From the NCBI RefSeq assembly GCF_002223055.1, contig NZ_NKFL01000004.1:372001-436000 (forward strand): a stretch of 64,000 nucleotides of DNA, in the 5' to 3' direction. The number at the start of each line of letters is the position of its first letter. Position 1 is the first letter of the stretch. The translations under genes and the position numbers were made by a program. Of the stretch, positions 8,948-19,223 are shown one piece after another. The notes under the pieces are model-generated. The model saw nothing but the letters and a program-made list of their open reading frames with translations. It was not told the origin of the DNA and did no database searches. This DNA is from Burkholderia sp. HI2500. Its GTDB lineage: Bacteria; Pseudomonadota; Gammaproteobacteria; Burkholderiales; Burkholderiaceae.

Positions 8948-8973
8948 TAGCACTCGCTGCACGAGAGTGCTAA
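8947..8973 (+). promoter_or_regulatory. CIRCE operator (HrcA binding site)
   Basis: A perfect inverted repeat: TTAGCACTC (8947-8955), nine bases, GAGTGCTAA (8965-8973). This is the canonical CIRCE element bound by the heat-shock repressor HrcA. It overlaps the groESL -10 element and lies about 75 bases upstream of the groES start. Confidence 0.97.
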
Positions 8974-9046
8974 CAATTCTCTGCCGGGCGATAAGCCGGG
9001 CAGATTCCCTAAGCGTTCTTCAATCTCAGTCAAGAGAGGAGTGAAT

Positions 9047-9340
9047 ATGAACCTTCGTCCTTTGCACGATCGCGTGATCGTCAAGCGCCTGGATCAGGAA
9101 ACCAAGACCGCCTCGGGCATCGTGATCCCCGACGCCGCTGCTGAAAAGCCGGACCAGGGCGAAGTCCTGGCCGTCGGCCCGGGCAAGCGCGACGACAAGG
9201 GCGCCCCGATCGCGCTCGACGTGAAGGTCGGCGATCGCGTCCTGTTCGGCAAGTACGCAGGCCAGACCGTGAAGGTCGACGGCAGCGAACTGCTGGTCAT
9301 GCGCGAAGAAGACATCATGGCCGTGGTCAACGCCAAGTAA
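9047..9340 (+). CDS. groES: Co-chaperonin GroES
   Basis: The 97-residue heptameric lid of the GroEL chaperonin. It begins [15 protein letters not shown] and contains the mobile-loop region [14 protein letters not shown] and the VLAVGPG and [10 protein letters not shown] segments typical of GroES. The ATG at 9047 is preferred over the in-frame GTG at 9041 because the AGAGAGGA Shine-Dalgarno sequence (9033-9040) lies six bases upstream of it. It is followed after 46 bases by groEL. HrcA/CIRCE repression is expected from the upstream operator. Confidence 0.98.
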   Translation: MNLRPLHDRVIVKRLDQETKTASGIVIPDAAAEKPDQGEVLAVGPGKRDDKGAPIALDVKVGDRVLFGKYAGQTVKVDGSELLVMREEDIMAVVNAK

Positions 9341-9383
9341 GCGTCCACCGACGGTACATATTCCCAAGAATTCAAGGAGTTAG

Positions 9384-11131
<1,748 letters not shown>

Positions 11132-11182
11132 ATGCAGGCTGAAAGCGGGCGGCTGATACTCGATGTGAGCCCGTCCCCTGTG

Positions 11183-13039
11183 CTATTCGCGCGCGATGAC
11201 CAACGCGTAGTAGGGTCGCTCCTTCACGACGAAACGGGGATTGGCGGAGAGCGTATTCACTGCCGGGGCGTAGCGTGCGCGAGCTTGGGCCAGCTCTGCC
11301 GATGACGGTGGCCATTGATGTGCATTCCATAGCAGGTCGACGTAGCTGATGACCACGGCGCGGGCGCTGCGATCCGCGAGGGTGCGTTCGATGTTGCCGG
11401 CGAGCGTCGTCGTGTCGGACACGAACAGTGTCGAGATGGATGCGGGCCAGTGCGCCTGGGCCAGCGCAACGTTCTTGTCGCCGCCGATGTTGTAGGTGCG
11501 TGTATTGGATGCAGCGGCCAGATAGGCGGCGAGAAAGTCGTTGCCCTGGGGGAAAAACGCGGTGATGCCATCCTTCGGGGCATCCTGCCGGAAGTCGGCG
11601 ACGATCGACTGGTCGAGCTGCGCGAACTGATCGCGGAAGCGCAGCGGCGCATGCAGCAGCACCTGATGTTCGTAATGGCGGACTTCGGAATACGCGAGCC
11701 CTGATTCCGGATTCGGGAGGTTGGACGCCATCACCAGGCCCAACAGCCACCACGCGGCCTTGTTTCTGTCGCGACGCGACAACTCCGCGATCAGCAAGAC
11801 GAACAATGCCCAGAATGCCAGAACGGTCAGGGCGGACCATCGATACGACGCGCGCATGTTCCTGAAGCCCGGTACGTGCGTGGACAGATAGGCCGTTCCG
11901 GTGGGCGCGACTGCATACTCGGGCGGCATCGTGGCCTGGAAGTTGCCTGCAGCCCGGTCGGCATCGGGCCGCACGGAATGGACTTTCAATGACGGCCCGA
12001 GCGCGAGGTACGTTGCAAGCATGCCAAGCACCAGCAGCGGAACGCCATGGGTCTTGTTGTTCGACAGCGCGAATCCGGCCAAGCCTGCCATGGCGATGGG
12101 GGCGATGAACGTCGTGACCCACACGGAGGCGTCGCCGAAGTAGGCCGAATCGCTTCTCGGGGTGCTGACGCGGAGTACATCCCATATCCCCAGCAGTCCT
12201 TGGGTTGGCCGTACGAGCATGGTGATGTCGACGCCGAAGCCGCGGAATACGGACAGCGGATCTGCGGTGAAGCTCTGCGTGCCGACGAATTGACGGTAAA
12301 GCACGAACGCGAGTCCGAAGCCCGCAGCATAAATCGGCATGCCGACGCCAAGCAGGCGTACCCTGCGGCCACTCGAGCGCTTGAGGCCGCCCGCATACTG
12401 GACGAGTGCGCCGAAGGCGAACATGACGAACGTATAACCGTCGGTAAAGACAGCTAGGCATGCGACTGCCACAAGGGCGAGCGCCGATATCGCGATCGTC
12501 CGTGTGCGTTGTGCGTCGATCGCTTCGCAAAGCCGGTGCGTCGTCCACAGATAAAGCGGCAACAGCGCGATCCCGATCGACAGCATCGAATAGCCGGAGT
12601 GCGCCCAAATGACCGGCATGGTCGCCCACACCACGGCCAACGCCAGCGCATATCGCGCAGGGGCGCCCAGAGCCGATGCATAGCGTTTCGAGCCCCACAT
12701 CGCGAGCGCCAAGAACAGCAACGTGGTCGTGCTGTAGGCGTCGGCGGGGTTCAGCGGCGTGGCCGCAAGCACGGCGCTTTCCACCAGCGCGCCTGATAGG
12801 CCGAACGCAATCGGCGCGGGGGCGGGGAGGCCGAAATTGTGGGCGAAGATCGATGGCCAGCCGCTGTTCACGAAGGATTGGGCGAACGACGAAATCCACA
12901 ATGCCTGACCGAGTGTCGGAAGGGCGATGAATGGCACGGCCCCGTAGATGACGGCGACAATCGATAGTGCGACTGCGAACGGCAGCGACTCGCGCACGGT
13001 TGATCCAAACGGACGCTGGCTTGTTGGAGTGGTACGCAT
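11183..13039 (-). CDS. Large polytopic membrane protein, possible GT-C type glycosyltransferase
   Basis: The 618-residue protein has roughly ten or more hydrophobic segments across residues 15-450, then a soluble C-terminal domain of about 150 residues (from LLHAPLRFRDQF onward). Large multi-pass proteins of this kind, next to a polyprenyl-sugar synthase and a flippase-like gene, are often the acceptor-specific transferases of Gtr-type glycan-decoration systems. No catalytic motif can be assigned with certainty, so the enzyme class is inference. The start MRTTPTSQ at 13039 avoids overlap with the upstream gene, which stops at 13047. It is the last gene of the island operon and converges on groEL. 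Confidence 0.6.
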   Translation of the reverse strand: MRTTPTSQRPFGSTVRESLPFAVALSIVAVIYGAVPFIALPTLGQALWISSFAQSFVNSGWPSIFAHNFGLPAPAPIAFGLSGALVESAVLAATPLNPADAYSTTTLLFLALAMWGSKRYASALGAPARYALALAVVWATMPVIWAHSGYSMLSIGIALLPLYLWTTHRLCEAIDAQRTRTIAISALALVAVACLAVFTDGYTFVMFAFGALVQYAGGLKRSSGRRVRLLGVGMPIYAAGFGLAFVLYRQFVGTQSFTADPLSVFRGFGVDITMLVRPTQGLLGIWDVLRVSTPRSDSAYFGDASVWVTTFIAPIAMAGLAGFALSNNKTHGVPLLVLGMLATYLALGPSLKVHSVRPDADRAAGNFQATMPPEYAVAPTGTAYLSTHVPGFRNMRASYRWSALTVLAFWALFVLLIAELSRRDRNKAAWWLLGLVMASNLPNPESGLAYSEVRHYEHQVLLHAPLRFRDQFAQLDQSIVADFRQDAPKDGITAFFPQGNDFLAAYLAAASNTRTYNIGGDKNVALAQAHWPASISTLFVSDTTTLAGNIERTLADRSARAVVISYVDLLWNAHQWPPSSAELAQARARYAPAVNTLSANPRFVVKERPYYALVIARE

Positions 13040-13046
13040 ATCCGGG

Positions 13047-13925
13047 TCAGTGCGGGGGCCTGGGCGCCAGGGCGGCGCCGACAAAGAACATCAAGTCGCC
13101 GGCTACCGTCACCAAGCGGCCGAGGACGATAGCGGTGATGAGGTCCGCTTGTCCGACGACACCATGCATCAGCCAGTACAGGACGGCTTCGCGAACGCCC
13201 ACGCCCGCGGGTGCGCCGGGCGTGACAAGCCCGGCGAGCCAGGCAATGACGTAGGCACCGCATACGGGCAACCAGAATGCGGCACCGTGCGTGTCGATCT
13301 TCGCGTGCTGCATCGTGATCGCCAGCAGGGCGCTGAAGATCAGCCCGGACACGAGCAGAAACACTGCATACAGCGATACCGCCCGGGCAACGCAAAGGGA
13401 CCAGCGGGCACGGATGCCCGACACGGCAATGGCAAGCACGCCCGCGAACGCAGCGATGGCGGTTGCCGTACCGATCGCCGTCCATTTGAGCGGTGCCGCC
13501 ATCAGTGCAAACGGAAGGGCGGTCGACGCGATGACCGCGAGTTCCCATCCGATCGATTTGGCAACGGGCCATGCAGGCAGGCCTGCAGCGACGCAGATCG
13601 CTTGTCGGCCAGCGAGATGGAAAATGTTGCCCGGCGTATATTTGGCAAGCTGCGAGACGCCGTACGTCCTGATCGCCCAGAGGCGCGACGGCGTGACCCC
13701 TTGGTGGGTGAGCAACTGCCGCCAGGCGAGTGCAAGCAGCAGGCCGCAAGCCCCGTAACCGGCACTGAGTGTCGCTACGGCCCCCCAGGTAACGGCCGAG
13801 AAAGTGTCGAGCGAAAGCTGGTGGCTGTACTCGACAAGCTTCGTTCCGACGAAGATCGTGCCGAGTGCGCCCAGCGCGCTACCGGCGAGGTGTATCCAGC
13901 GCCGTTGCTGCTTGCCTAACTTCAC
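13047..13925 (-). CDS. Flippase-like integral membrane protein (UPF0104 / lysylphosphatidylglycerol-synthase TM family)
   Basis: The 292-residue protein has about seven or eight membrane segments and the family hallmark near residue 90 (YGVSQLAKYTPGNIFHLAGR), which resembles the SxxxKYxPG motif of UPF0104/LPG_synthase_TM proteins. A second conserved stretch is APAGVGVREAVLYW. Members are found beside polyprenyl-phosphate sugar synthases and are thought to move lipid-linked sugars or to modulate such steps. The GTG start (13923-13925) overlaps the TAG stop of the methyltransferase by one base, indicating translational coupling. Lipid-sugar translocation is inferred from family and context. Confidence 0.75.
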   Translation of the reverse strand: MKLGKQQRRWIHLAGSALGALGTIFVGTKLVEYSHQLSLDTFSAVTWGAVATLSAGYGACGLLLALAWRQLLTHQGVTPSRLWAIRTYGVSQLAKYTPGNIFHLAGRQAICVAAGLPAWPVAKSIGWELAVIASTALPFALMAAPLKWTAIGTATAIAAFAGVLAIAVSGIRARWSLCVARAVSLYAVFLLVSGLIFSALLAITMQHAKIDTHGAAFWLPVCGAYVIAWLAGLVTPGAPAGVGVREAVLYWLMHGVVGQADLITAIVLGRLVTVAGDLMFFVGAALAPRPPH

Positions 13926-14569
13926 TACCGTGCGGCGCTGTGAGGGCGGCAAAGCAACATCGTCCACGGCAACGGGGTGCGCACGCACAAGATGTCGAAG
14001 CGCGTGGAAACGAATTCGATGAATGCCCGTTTCGACCAGCGCTGTATGTGGCCGGGCGTGTTCCCGAGTGCGGAGATATATTTGCCTCGCGCGAGATTCA
14101 TCGCGCTCCAGACCGGTTCGCGCGGAACGCTGAAAATCACGTGGCGAGCGCCGAGCGTCGCGATGTTGCGCAGCGCGACTTCCGGCTGCTCGAGATGTTC
14201 CAGGACTTCGCAACAGACGACGAGATCCGCTTGTATGTCCTGAGCACCGACCCGATAGACGTCCTGACGGGAGAAATGCGCCGGGTCGACGCACTGCGTC
14301 ACGGCGTTCTCCTGTGCCAGCTCGATCACGCGAGCAGAAAAATCGCTTCCCGTGGCCTGAAGGCCCTGTTGTCGCCACCGCAGGACCCAGTAGCCCTCGC
14401 CACAGCCGATTTCATGGATCGACGACGGCGCTGCCTGCGTCACGAAATCGGTCAACGCGTCGTCGAATCCTCGCATGAGGCGCCGCACGATCGGATTCGT
14501 CGAGCCGTACTTGTCGTAGTTGTTGCCAACGACGATGCCCTGTTCGGCCATGCCGCCCGACATCTTCAT
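13925..14569 (-). CDS. Class I SAM-dependent methyltransferase
   Basis: The 214-residue soluble enzyme carries the SAM-binding motif I IHEIGCGEGYWVLRW, an acidic residue ending the next strand (GSDFSARVIELA) and the motif IV-like LVVCCEVLEHLEQPE. These are typical of Methyltransf_11/23-type enzymes. The ATG overlaps the TGA of the upstream GT2 gene by four bases (ATGA), and its own stop overlaps the flippase-like start, so the four island genes form one tightly coupled operon. The substrate is probably a sugar or lipid-linked sugar made by its neighbours; this is inference. Confidence 0.8.
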   Translation of the reverse strand: MKMSGGMAEQGIVVGNNYDKYGSTNPIVRRLMRGFDDALTDFVTQAAPSSIHEIGCGEGYWVLRWRQQGLQATGSDFSARVIELAQENAVTQCVDPAHFSRQDVYRVGAQDIQADLVVCCEVLEHLEQPEVALRNIATLGARHVIFSVPREPVWSAMNLARGKYISALGNTPGHIQRWSKRAFIEFVSTRFDILCVRTPLPWTMLLCRPHSAAR

Positions 14570-15600
14570 CGAACGACCCCGAAGGCGCGCGTGGTTTCCT
14601 TCTCGACTGTGGCGACCTGGCTGCGGTCCGCTTGTGTCTGTTTGGCCGGGACAGCAGGATCCCGGTCCGTTTGCATCTGCTTGACCGCGAAACGTACGTC
14701 CTCGAGCAGCTTGCGGTTGGTGGACAGGAGGTCTGCAACGATGGCGATCAACAGCGTCTGGAATCCGGCGCCGACGAGGATCGATGCAAGGATGAGGGAC
14801 TGGACGTGCCCGGTGCCGTTGCCGGTCGCCCAGAAGTAGACGAAGCGCAGTCCGGTCAGTACACCCGTGCCGAACAGGATCGCGCCGAGCGTGCCGAAAA
14901 ACGCGGCGGGCCGATAGATGACGAAGATCCTGAAGATTGTCTGGGCCGATTGCATCACGTACGAGCGGATGCTTTTGACTAGGCGCGACGGCCGCAGGAA
15001 CCCGTTGACGCGGATGGGCACCGAGACGATCGACATGTTGCGCTGGCCTGCCTGGATGATCGTCTCCAGGGTGTAGGTGTAATCGCTGAATACTGTCAGG
15101 CGTTGGGCGGCATGGCGGCTGTAGGCGCGGAAACCGCTCGTCGTATCGGGAATCTCGGTGCGGCTGACTGCACGAACTACCCAGCTACCGATTTTCTGCA
15201 GCGATTTTTTGATCGGCGAGAAATGATCGATTTCGTCGATCGGCCGTGACCCGACGACGATATCGGCTTCACCCGCATAAATAGGCCGAATGAGCGCTGG
15301 AATATCGGCTGCATTGTATTGGTTGTCGGCGTCGGTATTGACGATGACATCGGCGCCGCGTTTCAGGCAGGCTTCGAGTCCGGTCGTGAACGCGCGCGCG
15401 AGGCCCTGGTTGCGTGGATGTCGGACAATGTGGTCGACACCGGCGGCGCGCGCTACATCGACTGTCGAGTCGGTGCTACCGTCGTCGACGATCAACCATT
15501 CGACCCTATCAAAACCCGGCACTCGGCGAGGCAGTGCCGCCAGCGCAATCGGCAACGTCGCGGCCTCGTTGAAGCAGGGGATTTGAATAATTAATTTCAT
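14566..15600 (-). CDS. GT2 polyprenyl-phosphate sugar synthase (GtrB/DPM1-like) with C-terminal membrane segments
   Basis: The 344-residue protein has an N-terminal GT-A domain with IQIPCFNEAATLP, the nucleotide-binding LIVDDGSTDST and the metal-binding NTDADNQY (DxD). Two C-terminal hydrophobic segments (AAFFGTLGAILFGTGVLTG and LILASILVGAGFQTLLIAI) are followed by a charged tail, as in GtrB and ArnC. Such enzymes load a sugar from a nucleotide donor onto undecaprenyl phosphate on the cytoplasmic face. It is the first gene of the island operon, reading toward groEL. The donor sugar cannot be read from sequence. Confidence 0.88.
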   Translation of the reverse strand: MKLIIQIPCFNEAATLPIALAALPRRVPGFDRVEWLIVDDGSTDSTVDVARAAGVDHIVRHPRNQGLARAFTTGLEACLKRGADVIVNTDADNQYNAADIPALIRPIYAGEADIVVGSRPIDEIDHFSPIKKSLQKIGSWVVRAVSRTEIPDTTSGFRAYSRHAAQRLTVFSDYTYTLETIIQAGQRNMSIVSVPIRVNGFLRPSRLVKSIRSYVMQSAQTIFRIFVIYRPAAFFGTLGAILFGTGVLTGLRFVYFWATGNGTGHVQSLILASILVGAGFQTLLIAIVADLLSTNRKLLEDVRFAVKQMQTDRDPAVPAKQTQADRSQVATVEKETTRAFGVVR

Positions 15601-16132
15601 CGCCTGTGAGAGATAAATTCGCCCCCACGCCGCCGGATTTCAAATCTTGAAAAAAACGATATCGTGTTTGGCGAACGTCGATGAAATATAAATCAAAATG
15701 AAATGGCAAAAAATTACGACAAATTACTTTCCATGATCGATCGTGGGCGGCTAAACGCCGTGCCGACGGGATCGGAAGCACGCCGGTTCTTCGCGGTATT
15801 GTCAGTGCCGACGGGCGGATCGACCCGTTGGTCGATGTGGCGGTGCATACGGTATGTCTTTTCTATCGTAATCAAATGTTTCAAAAACTGCGGCCGAGCG
15901 GCGGGCGTCGCGTAGTCGGCAGCGCCGGGCAGAGAGGGAAGGAAGCAGGCGACACGTTGGATGCTGCGCTGCACCTGATGACGAAGGGCGTCGCGGATTG
16001 GAGGGGCGTTGATGCGAGCGCGCAGGCGCGGCCGGCGGATCTTCCGGTGTCGGAGCAGGGGCGCCGACGCACGAAGATCCGGCCGTTGGCTCAGTGTCGG
16101 GCAATTCTTGGCGCGCTTTTGCTGCTTTCCGT
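15601..16132. other. AT-rich intergenic region upstream of the glycosylation island
   Basis: No credible gene was seen. Positions 15640-15730 are strikingly AT-rich for this genome (runs such as AAATATAAATCAAAATG), suggesting the promoter of the minus-strand island operon and foreign base composition. No single -35/-10 pair stood out. Beyond about 15750 the composition returns toward the GC-rich norm until the groEL remnant begins at 16133. Confidence 0.5.
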
Positions 16133-16260
16133 CGTCGGACGCAGCCGTTGCTGAACTGCCGAAGGAAGAGGCATCGATGCCGGGCGCATGGACATGGGCG
16201 TCGGTCGATGGTATCTGGAGCGCTCAGCGACGCGGGTCTTTTTTATGTGCGCGCGGATTT
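16133..16260 (+). pseudogene. Decayed copy of groEL 3' end and terminator (direct repeat copy 2)
   Basis: The plus-strand reading frame gives [17 protein letters not shown], matching Gro[19 protein letters not shown] near the C-terminus. After this the GGM repeats are missing (about 30 bases lost) and the stop codon is gone. The post-stop spacer TCGGTCGATGG (16201-16211) and the terminator arm GCGGGTCTTTTTT are recognisable, but the upstream terminator arm is deleted. About ten bases beyond the terminator also match. There is no groEL body here, so this is a fragment, not a decayed full gene. It marks the far border of the 11.2-15.6 kb island. Confidence 0.88.
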
Positions 16261-16343
16261 GGGCGTGTCAGCGGGGTGGCTGGAGAGGTTGCGCCCAAGC
16301 CGGCACAGCAGGTGCGACGGCGGGGTGCCCCGCCGCGTCCGCC

Positions 16344-17210
16344 TCAATGCCGGTGCGACGTCCGCGGCACCGGATCGGCTTTCACGGCCGGCGGTGTATC
16401 CGAGTCCTCGTTGCTGCGCGCCCAGAAGAACCGGTCGGGCAGGTACGCGCCCATGCCGGGCCGGAACGCGTCACGCACGGCCTGGTACAGGTATTCCTGC
16501 GCTTCGCGAACCGCTTCGGGCGGCTCCTGGCCGTTCGCGAGTAACGCCGCGATGGCCGCGCCCAGCGTGTCGGTGATGCCCATCAGCCGGTGCGGCGAGC
16601 GATCCCACATGTCCTCGCGGAGCTGGCCTTCCTCGCCGTACAGCGTGTTGACGAGCCGGTGCGAGCCCGTCTCGGACGACAGGATGTACTCGCAGCCCTG
16701 CGACAGCAGGTGCGAGACGGCCGCGTCGAGATTCGGCGCCTCGGCGTCGCCGTCCGGCTGCGCGAGCGCGATCAGCGTCGCGTAATCGGCGACCAGCAGC
16801 GTGGTTTGCGGCGCCAGCAGGTCGGCGATCGATTCGCGCAGGTCGTCGGCTGCGAGCACGTGCTCGTCGTCGAGCGTGAAGTCGGGCGCGAGCACGAGCG
16901 GCACGCCGTCGTAGTCGGCGACGACCTCGGCGATCGCGCTCACGACCTCCGCGCGCGTCGCCGCGCCGATCTTGAACGCGGCAACCGGCATGTCTTCGAG
17001 CAGCATGCGCGCCTGGGCGGCGACCACGTCGGGATCGAGGCCGGTCACTTCGTCGCAGGCGGCCGAGTCGCGCACGGTGTAGCCCGTCAGGACGGACACG
17101 CCGTGACAGCCCATGCTCGCCAGGGTCAACAGATCGGCTTGAATGCCAGAGCCGCCGGTGGGGTCGGACAGGCCAAAGGTGAGGACGATCGGAGGGGCGT
17201 TGCTGGACAT
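16344..17210 (-). CDS. thiD: Hydroxymethylpyrimidine/phosphomethylpyrimidine kinase (ThiD family)
   Basis: The 288-residue ribokinase-fold enzyme phosphorylates HMP and HMP-P in thiamine synthesis. The N-terminal signature VLTFGLSDPTGGSGIQADL is typical of ThiD. The C-terminal region that normally reads GTGCTL, holding the catalytic/anion-hole cysteine, instead reads GITDTLGAAIAALL, a notable substitution. Start MSSNAPP at 17210 was chosen because the sequence upstream of it is not ThiD-like. It is divergent from the rubredoxin gene. Assignment rests on the N-terminal half; altered activity is possible. Confidence 0.85.
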   Translation of the reverse strand: MSSNAPPIVLTFGLSDPTGGSGIQADLLTLASMGCHGVSVLTGYTVRDSAACDEVTGLDPDVVAAQARMLLEDMPVAAFKIGAATRAEVVSAIAEVVADYDGVPLVLAPDFTLDDEHVLAADDLRESIADLLAPQTTLLVADYATLIALAQPDGDAEAPNLDAAVSHLLSQGCEYILSSETGSHRLVNTLYGEEGQLREDMWDRSPHRLMGITDTLGAAIAALLANGQEPPEAVREAQEYLYQAVRDAFRPGMGAYLPDRFFWARSNEDSDTPPAVKADPVPRTSHRH

Positions 17211-17464
17211 GTAAAAATGGGGCAAGAGAAAAACGGGAAAGCGACGGGCATGCGGACGGCGAGGCGAAATGGGCGTTTTCGGCCCTGTGTTGCCCGGCAG
17301 GCCGCACTTTTCAGCCATTATGCGGCGGAATCCGGCCCGCACGACGGATTTTTTAGCGCAGCGCAACGTAGTCGCGTTACTCCAGCGCGATTGCTAGGCA
17401 GTCCGGCCCCGACACGGTACCATCATGGCTCCCGAATTTACCGACTTTCCCGACGCGGCTTAAG

Positions 17465-17635
17465 ATGGAATACAAGAGCTGGATGTGCCTGATTTGTGGC
17501 TGGATTTACGACGAAGAAGCCGGGCTGCCGGAAGAGGGCATCGCTCCGGGCACGCGCTGGGAAGACGTCCCGATCAACTGGACGTGTCCGGAATGCGGCG
17601 CCCGCAAGGAAGACTTCGAGATGGTCCAGATCTGA
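17465..17635 (+). CDS. Rubredoxin
   Basis: A 56-residue iron protein with the two knuckles CLICGWIYDEEAG (CxxCG) and CPECGARKEDFEM (CPxCG) that hold one iron in a Cys4 site. Length and the aromatic core (MEYKSWMC, INWTCPEC) match bacterial rubredoxins, which are small cytosolic electron carriers. The ATG at 17465 directly precedes the family N-terminus. It stands alone between divergent thiD and the downstream hypothetical gene. Confidence 0.96.
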   Translation: MEYKSWMCLICGWIYDEEAGLPEEGIAPGTRWEDVPINWTCPECGARKEDFEMVQI

Positions 17636-17739
17636 CCGGACCCTTGGCCCACGGACACACCGCTCAGGCCTCGCATCGACCCGGCGCTCATGCGTCGAGG
17701 CTCGCGCGAGCGACTTGACGATGACAGGCGCGCGTGTCC

Positions 17740-19041
17740 ATGAGGCCAGAACCGGCGAACGTTCCCCACCCTGACGCACTGCCCAACCCGCGCGGCGGGG
17801 CCGTGCGCGCGGCCGACGCATGGCTTGCGGCGGCCGCCGACGCTTTCGAGCGTCGCGACGACGCAGCCGCACCGCTGTCCGCAGCGGCGGCCGTGCTGGC
17901 GGAAGCCGGCTGGCTGCCGGCCGCGCGTTTCGCGGGGCAGCTGTCGGCCGCCGTGCCGCTCGTCGCCGCCGAGCCGACCTCGGCCGGCTGGCGTGCCGCG
18001 CTGCGCGATTTCCGCGCGGCCGTCGCACGCCACAACCTGCGCGAGCTCGCCTGCTCGCCGGTTCTCTTCGAACATTTCCGTGCCTTGCGTGCGCAAAGCG
18101 CCGCCGACCTGCGCGCGCAGGCGCCGCTCGACGCGCTCGCGCTCGTCGGCCGCGCGGTGCCGCCCGCCACGTTGCGCGCGCTGCCCGACGCGTTCGCGAC
18201 CCGGATTCGTGCCCGCTACGAGCAGGCGCTGCTCGGTGTGCTGCGTGCGGAACACGGCGCGCCCGATGCGTCACTCGACGAACTCGACGCGATGCTGGCC
18301 GCGCTCGCCGGCGACGATCCCTACGATTTCTGGCGGCTCGCGGCCGCGTGCGTGCGCGCACTGCGCGCCAGCGGCGCGCCCGAGCTGAAGCGCTTTCTCG
18401 CGCGCACGAACCTGCTGCTCGGCGAGCACGCGCAGGGCCGGCCCAGTGCGCCGCCCGAACTCGTGCGGGAGACGGTGGCGCTGCTGTGGCGCGATTTCGC
18501 GCTATTCGGCGCCGCGGCCGAGGATGTCGCGCTCGTCGACGTGCTGCACGACTACGGATTGACGGTCGACTGGCACGTCGCCGGCACGCCCGCGTCCGAA
18601 GCGCTGTGGGAGGCCGACGCCGCCCGGGCCGAGCACGACGCGGTTGCCGCCGCGCCGACTCGCGCACTCGGCGTCGTGACGGTCAATGCGCATGCCTATG
18701 AGGATTTCCTGCAGACGGCCGATGCGTCGATGGTCGACCTCGCGGCCGATCCGGCGAGAGCCGACGCGGGTGCCGCATGGCATGCGTCCGGCGCCGCTTA
18801 CCGGGTCGGCACGGCCGCGTGCGCGCTCGGGCTCGGCCACGCGGCGCTCCTGGCCGACACGCTTGGTCTCGCGTGGCGGCGTGCGGCGCACGGCGTGCCG
18901 CTCGCCGACGGCGGCCTCGATGCGCACGGCCACGCGTCCGACATGCTGCGCGCGGCGCTGCTGAAGATTGCGGCCGGCGTTGCGCCGCCGGACCTCACGG
19001 CGGCGTCCGGCGCGCTCGGCGCGGCGCTCGGCCGGGCGTGA
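17740..19041 (+). CDS. Alanine-rich hypothetical protein, weakly Hpt/ChpA-like
   Basis: This protein of about 433 residues is predicted to be almost entirely helical and very alanine-rich, without signal peptide or membrane segments. It is not recognised as a known family. A C-terminal stretch (residues ~315-400, AAWHASGAAYRVGTAACALGLGHAALLADTLG) has the spacing of histidine-phosphotransfer bundles used in chemotaxis-like ChpA proteins, but the similarity is weak. Start could be ATG 17740 or GTG 17734; neither has a strong Shine-Dalgarno. Coding potential is supported by an uninterrupted frame over 1.3 kb with strong GC at third positions. It precedes yqgE with about 180 bases between. Confidence 0.55.
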   Translation: MRPEPANVPHPDALPNPRGGAVRAADAWLAAAADAFERRDDAAAPLSAAAAVLAEAGWLPAARFAGQLSAAVPLVAAEPTSAGWRAALRDFRAAVARHNLRELACSPVLFEHFRALRAQSAADLRAQAPLDALALVGRAVPPATLRALPDAFATRIRARYEQALLGVLRAEHGAPDASLDELDAMLAALAGDDPYDFWRLAAACVRALRASGAPELKRFLARTNLLLGEHAQGRPSAPPELVRETVALLWRDFALFGAAAEDVALVDVLHDYGLTVDWHVAGTPASEALWEADAARAEHDAVAAAPTRALGVVTVNAHAYEDFLQTADASMVDLAADPARADAGAAWHASGAAYRVGTAACALGLGHAALLADTLGLAWRRAAHGVPLADGGLDAHGHASDMLRAALLKIAAGVAPPDLTAASGALGAALGRA

Positions 19042-19223
19042 CGAAGAAGGGGACGAACACGCGCCGGCGGCCCTTGCCGCGCGGGCCCGCAACACGCTGC
19101 CGACAGCGCCCGCGCGCGTGTTAGAGTGCCGTGTGATCCGTGCGCGCCGTTGCCAGCGCGGTGCGGCGTTGCTTGTTGATCGCGGCCCGGTCAGGCCGCG
19201 GCGTCTTTGCTAAAATTCAAACC

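Noticed and set aside
15601..16132. Integrase, transposase or tRNA gene at the island border
   Set aside because: No open frame with recombinase motifs and no tRNA-like cloverleaf sequence was recognised; only the groEL remnant marks the border.
16318..16335. GC hairpin downstream of thiD as an intrinsic terminator
   Set aside because: CGGCGGGG/CCCCGCCG forms a stem, but no T-rich tract follows in the minus-strand direction, so termination is not supported.
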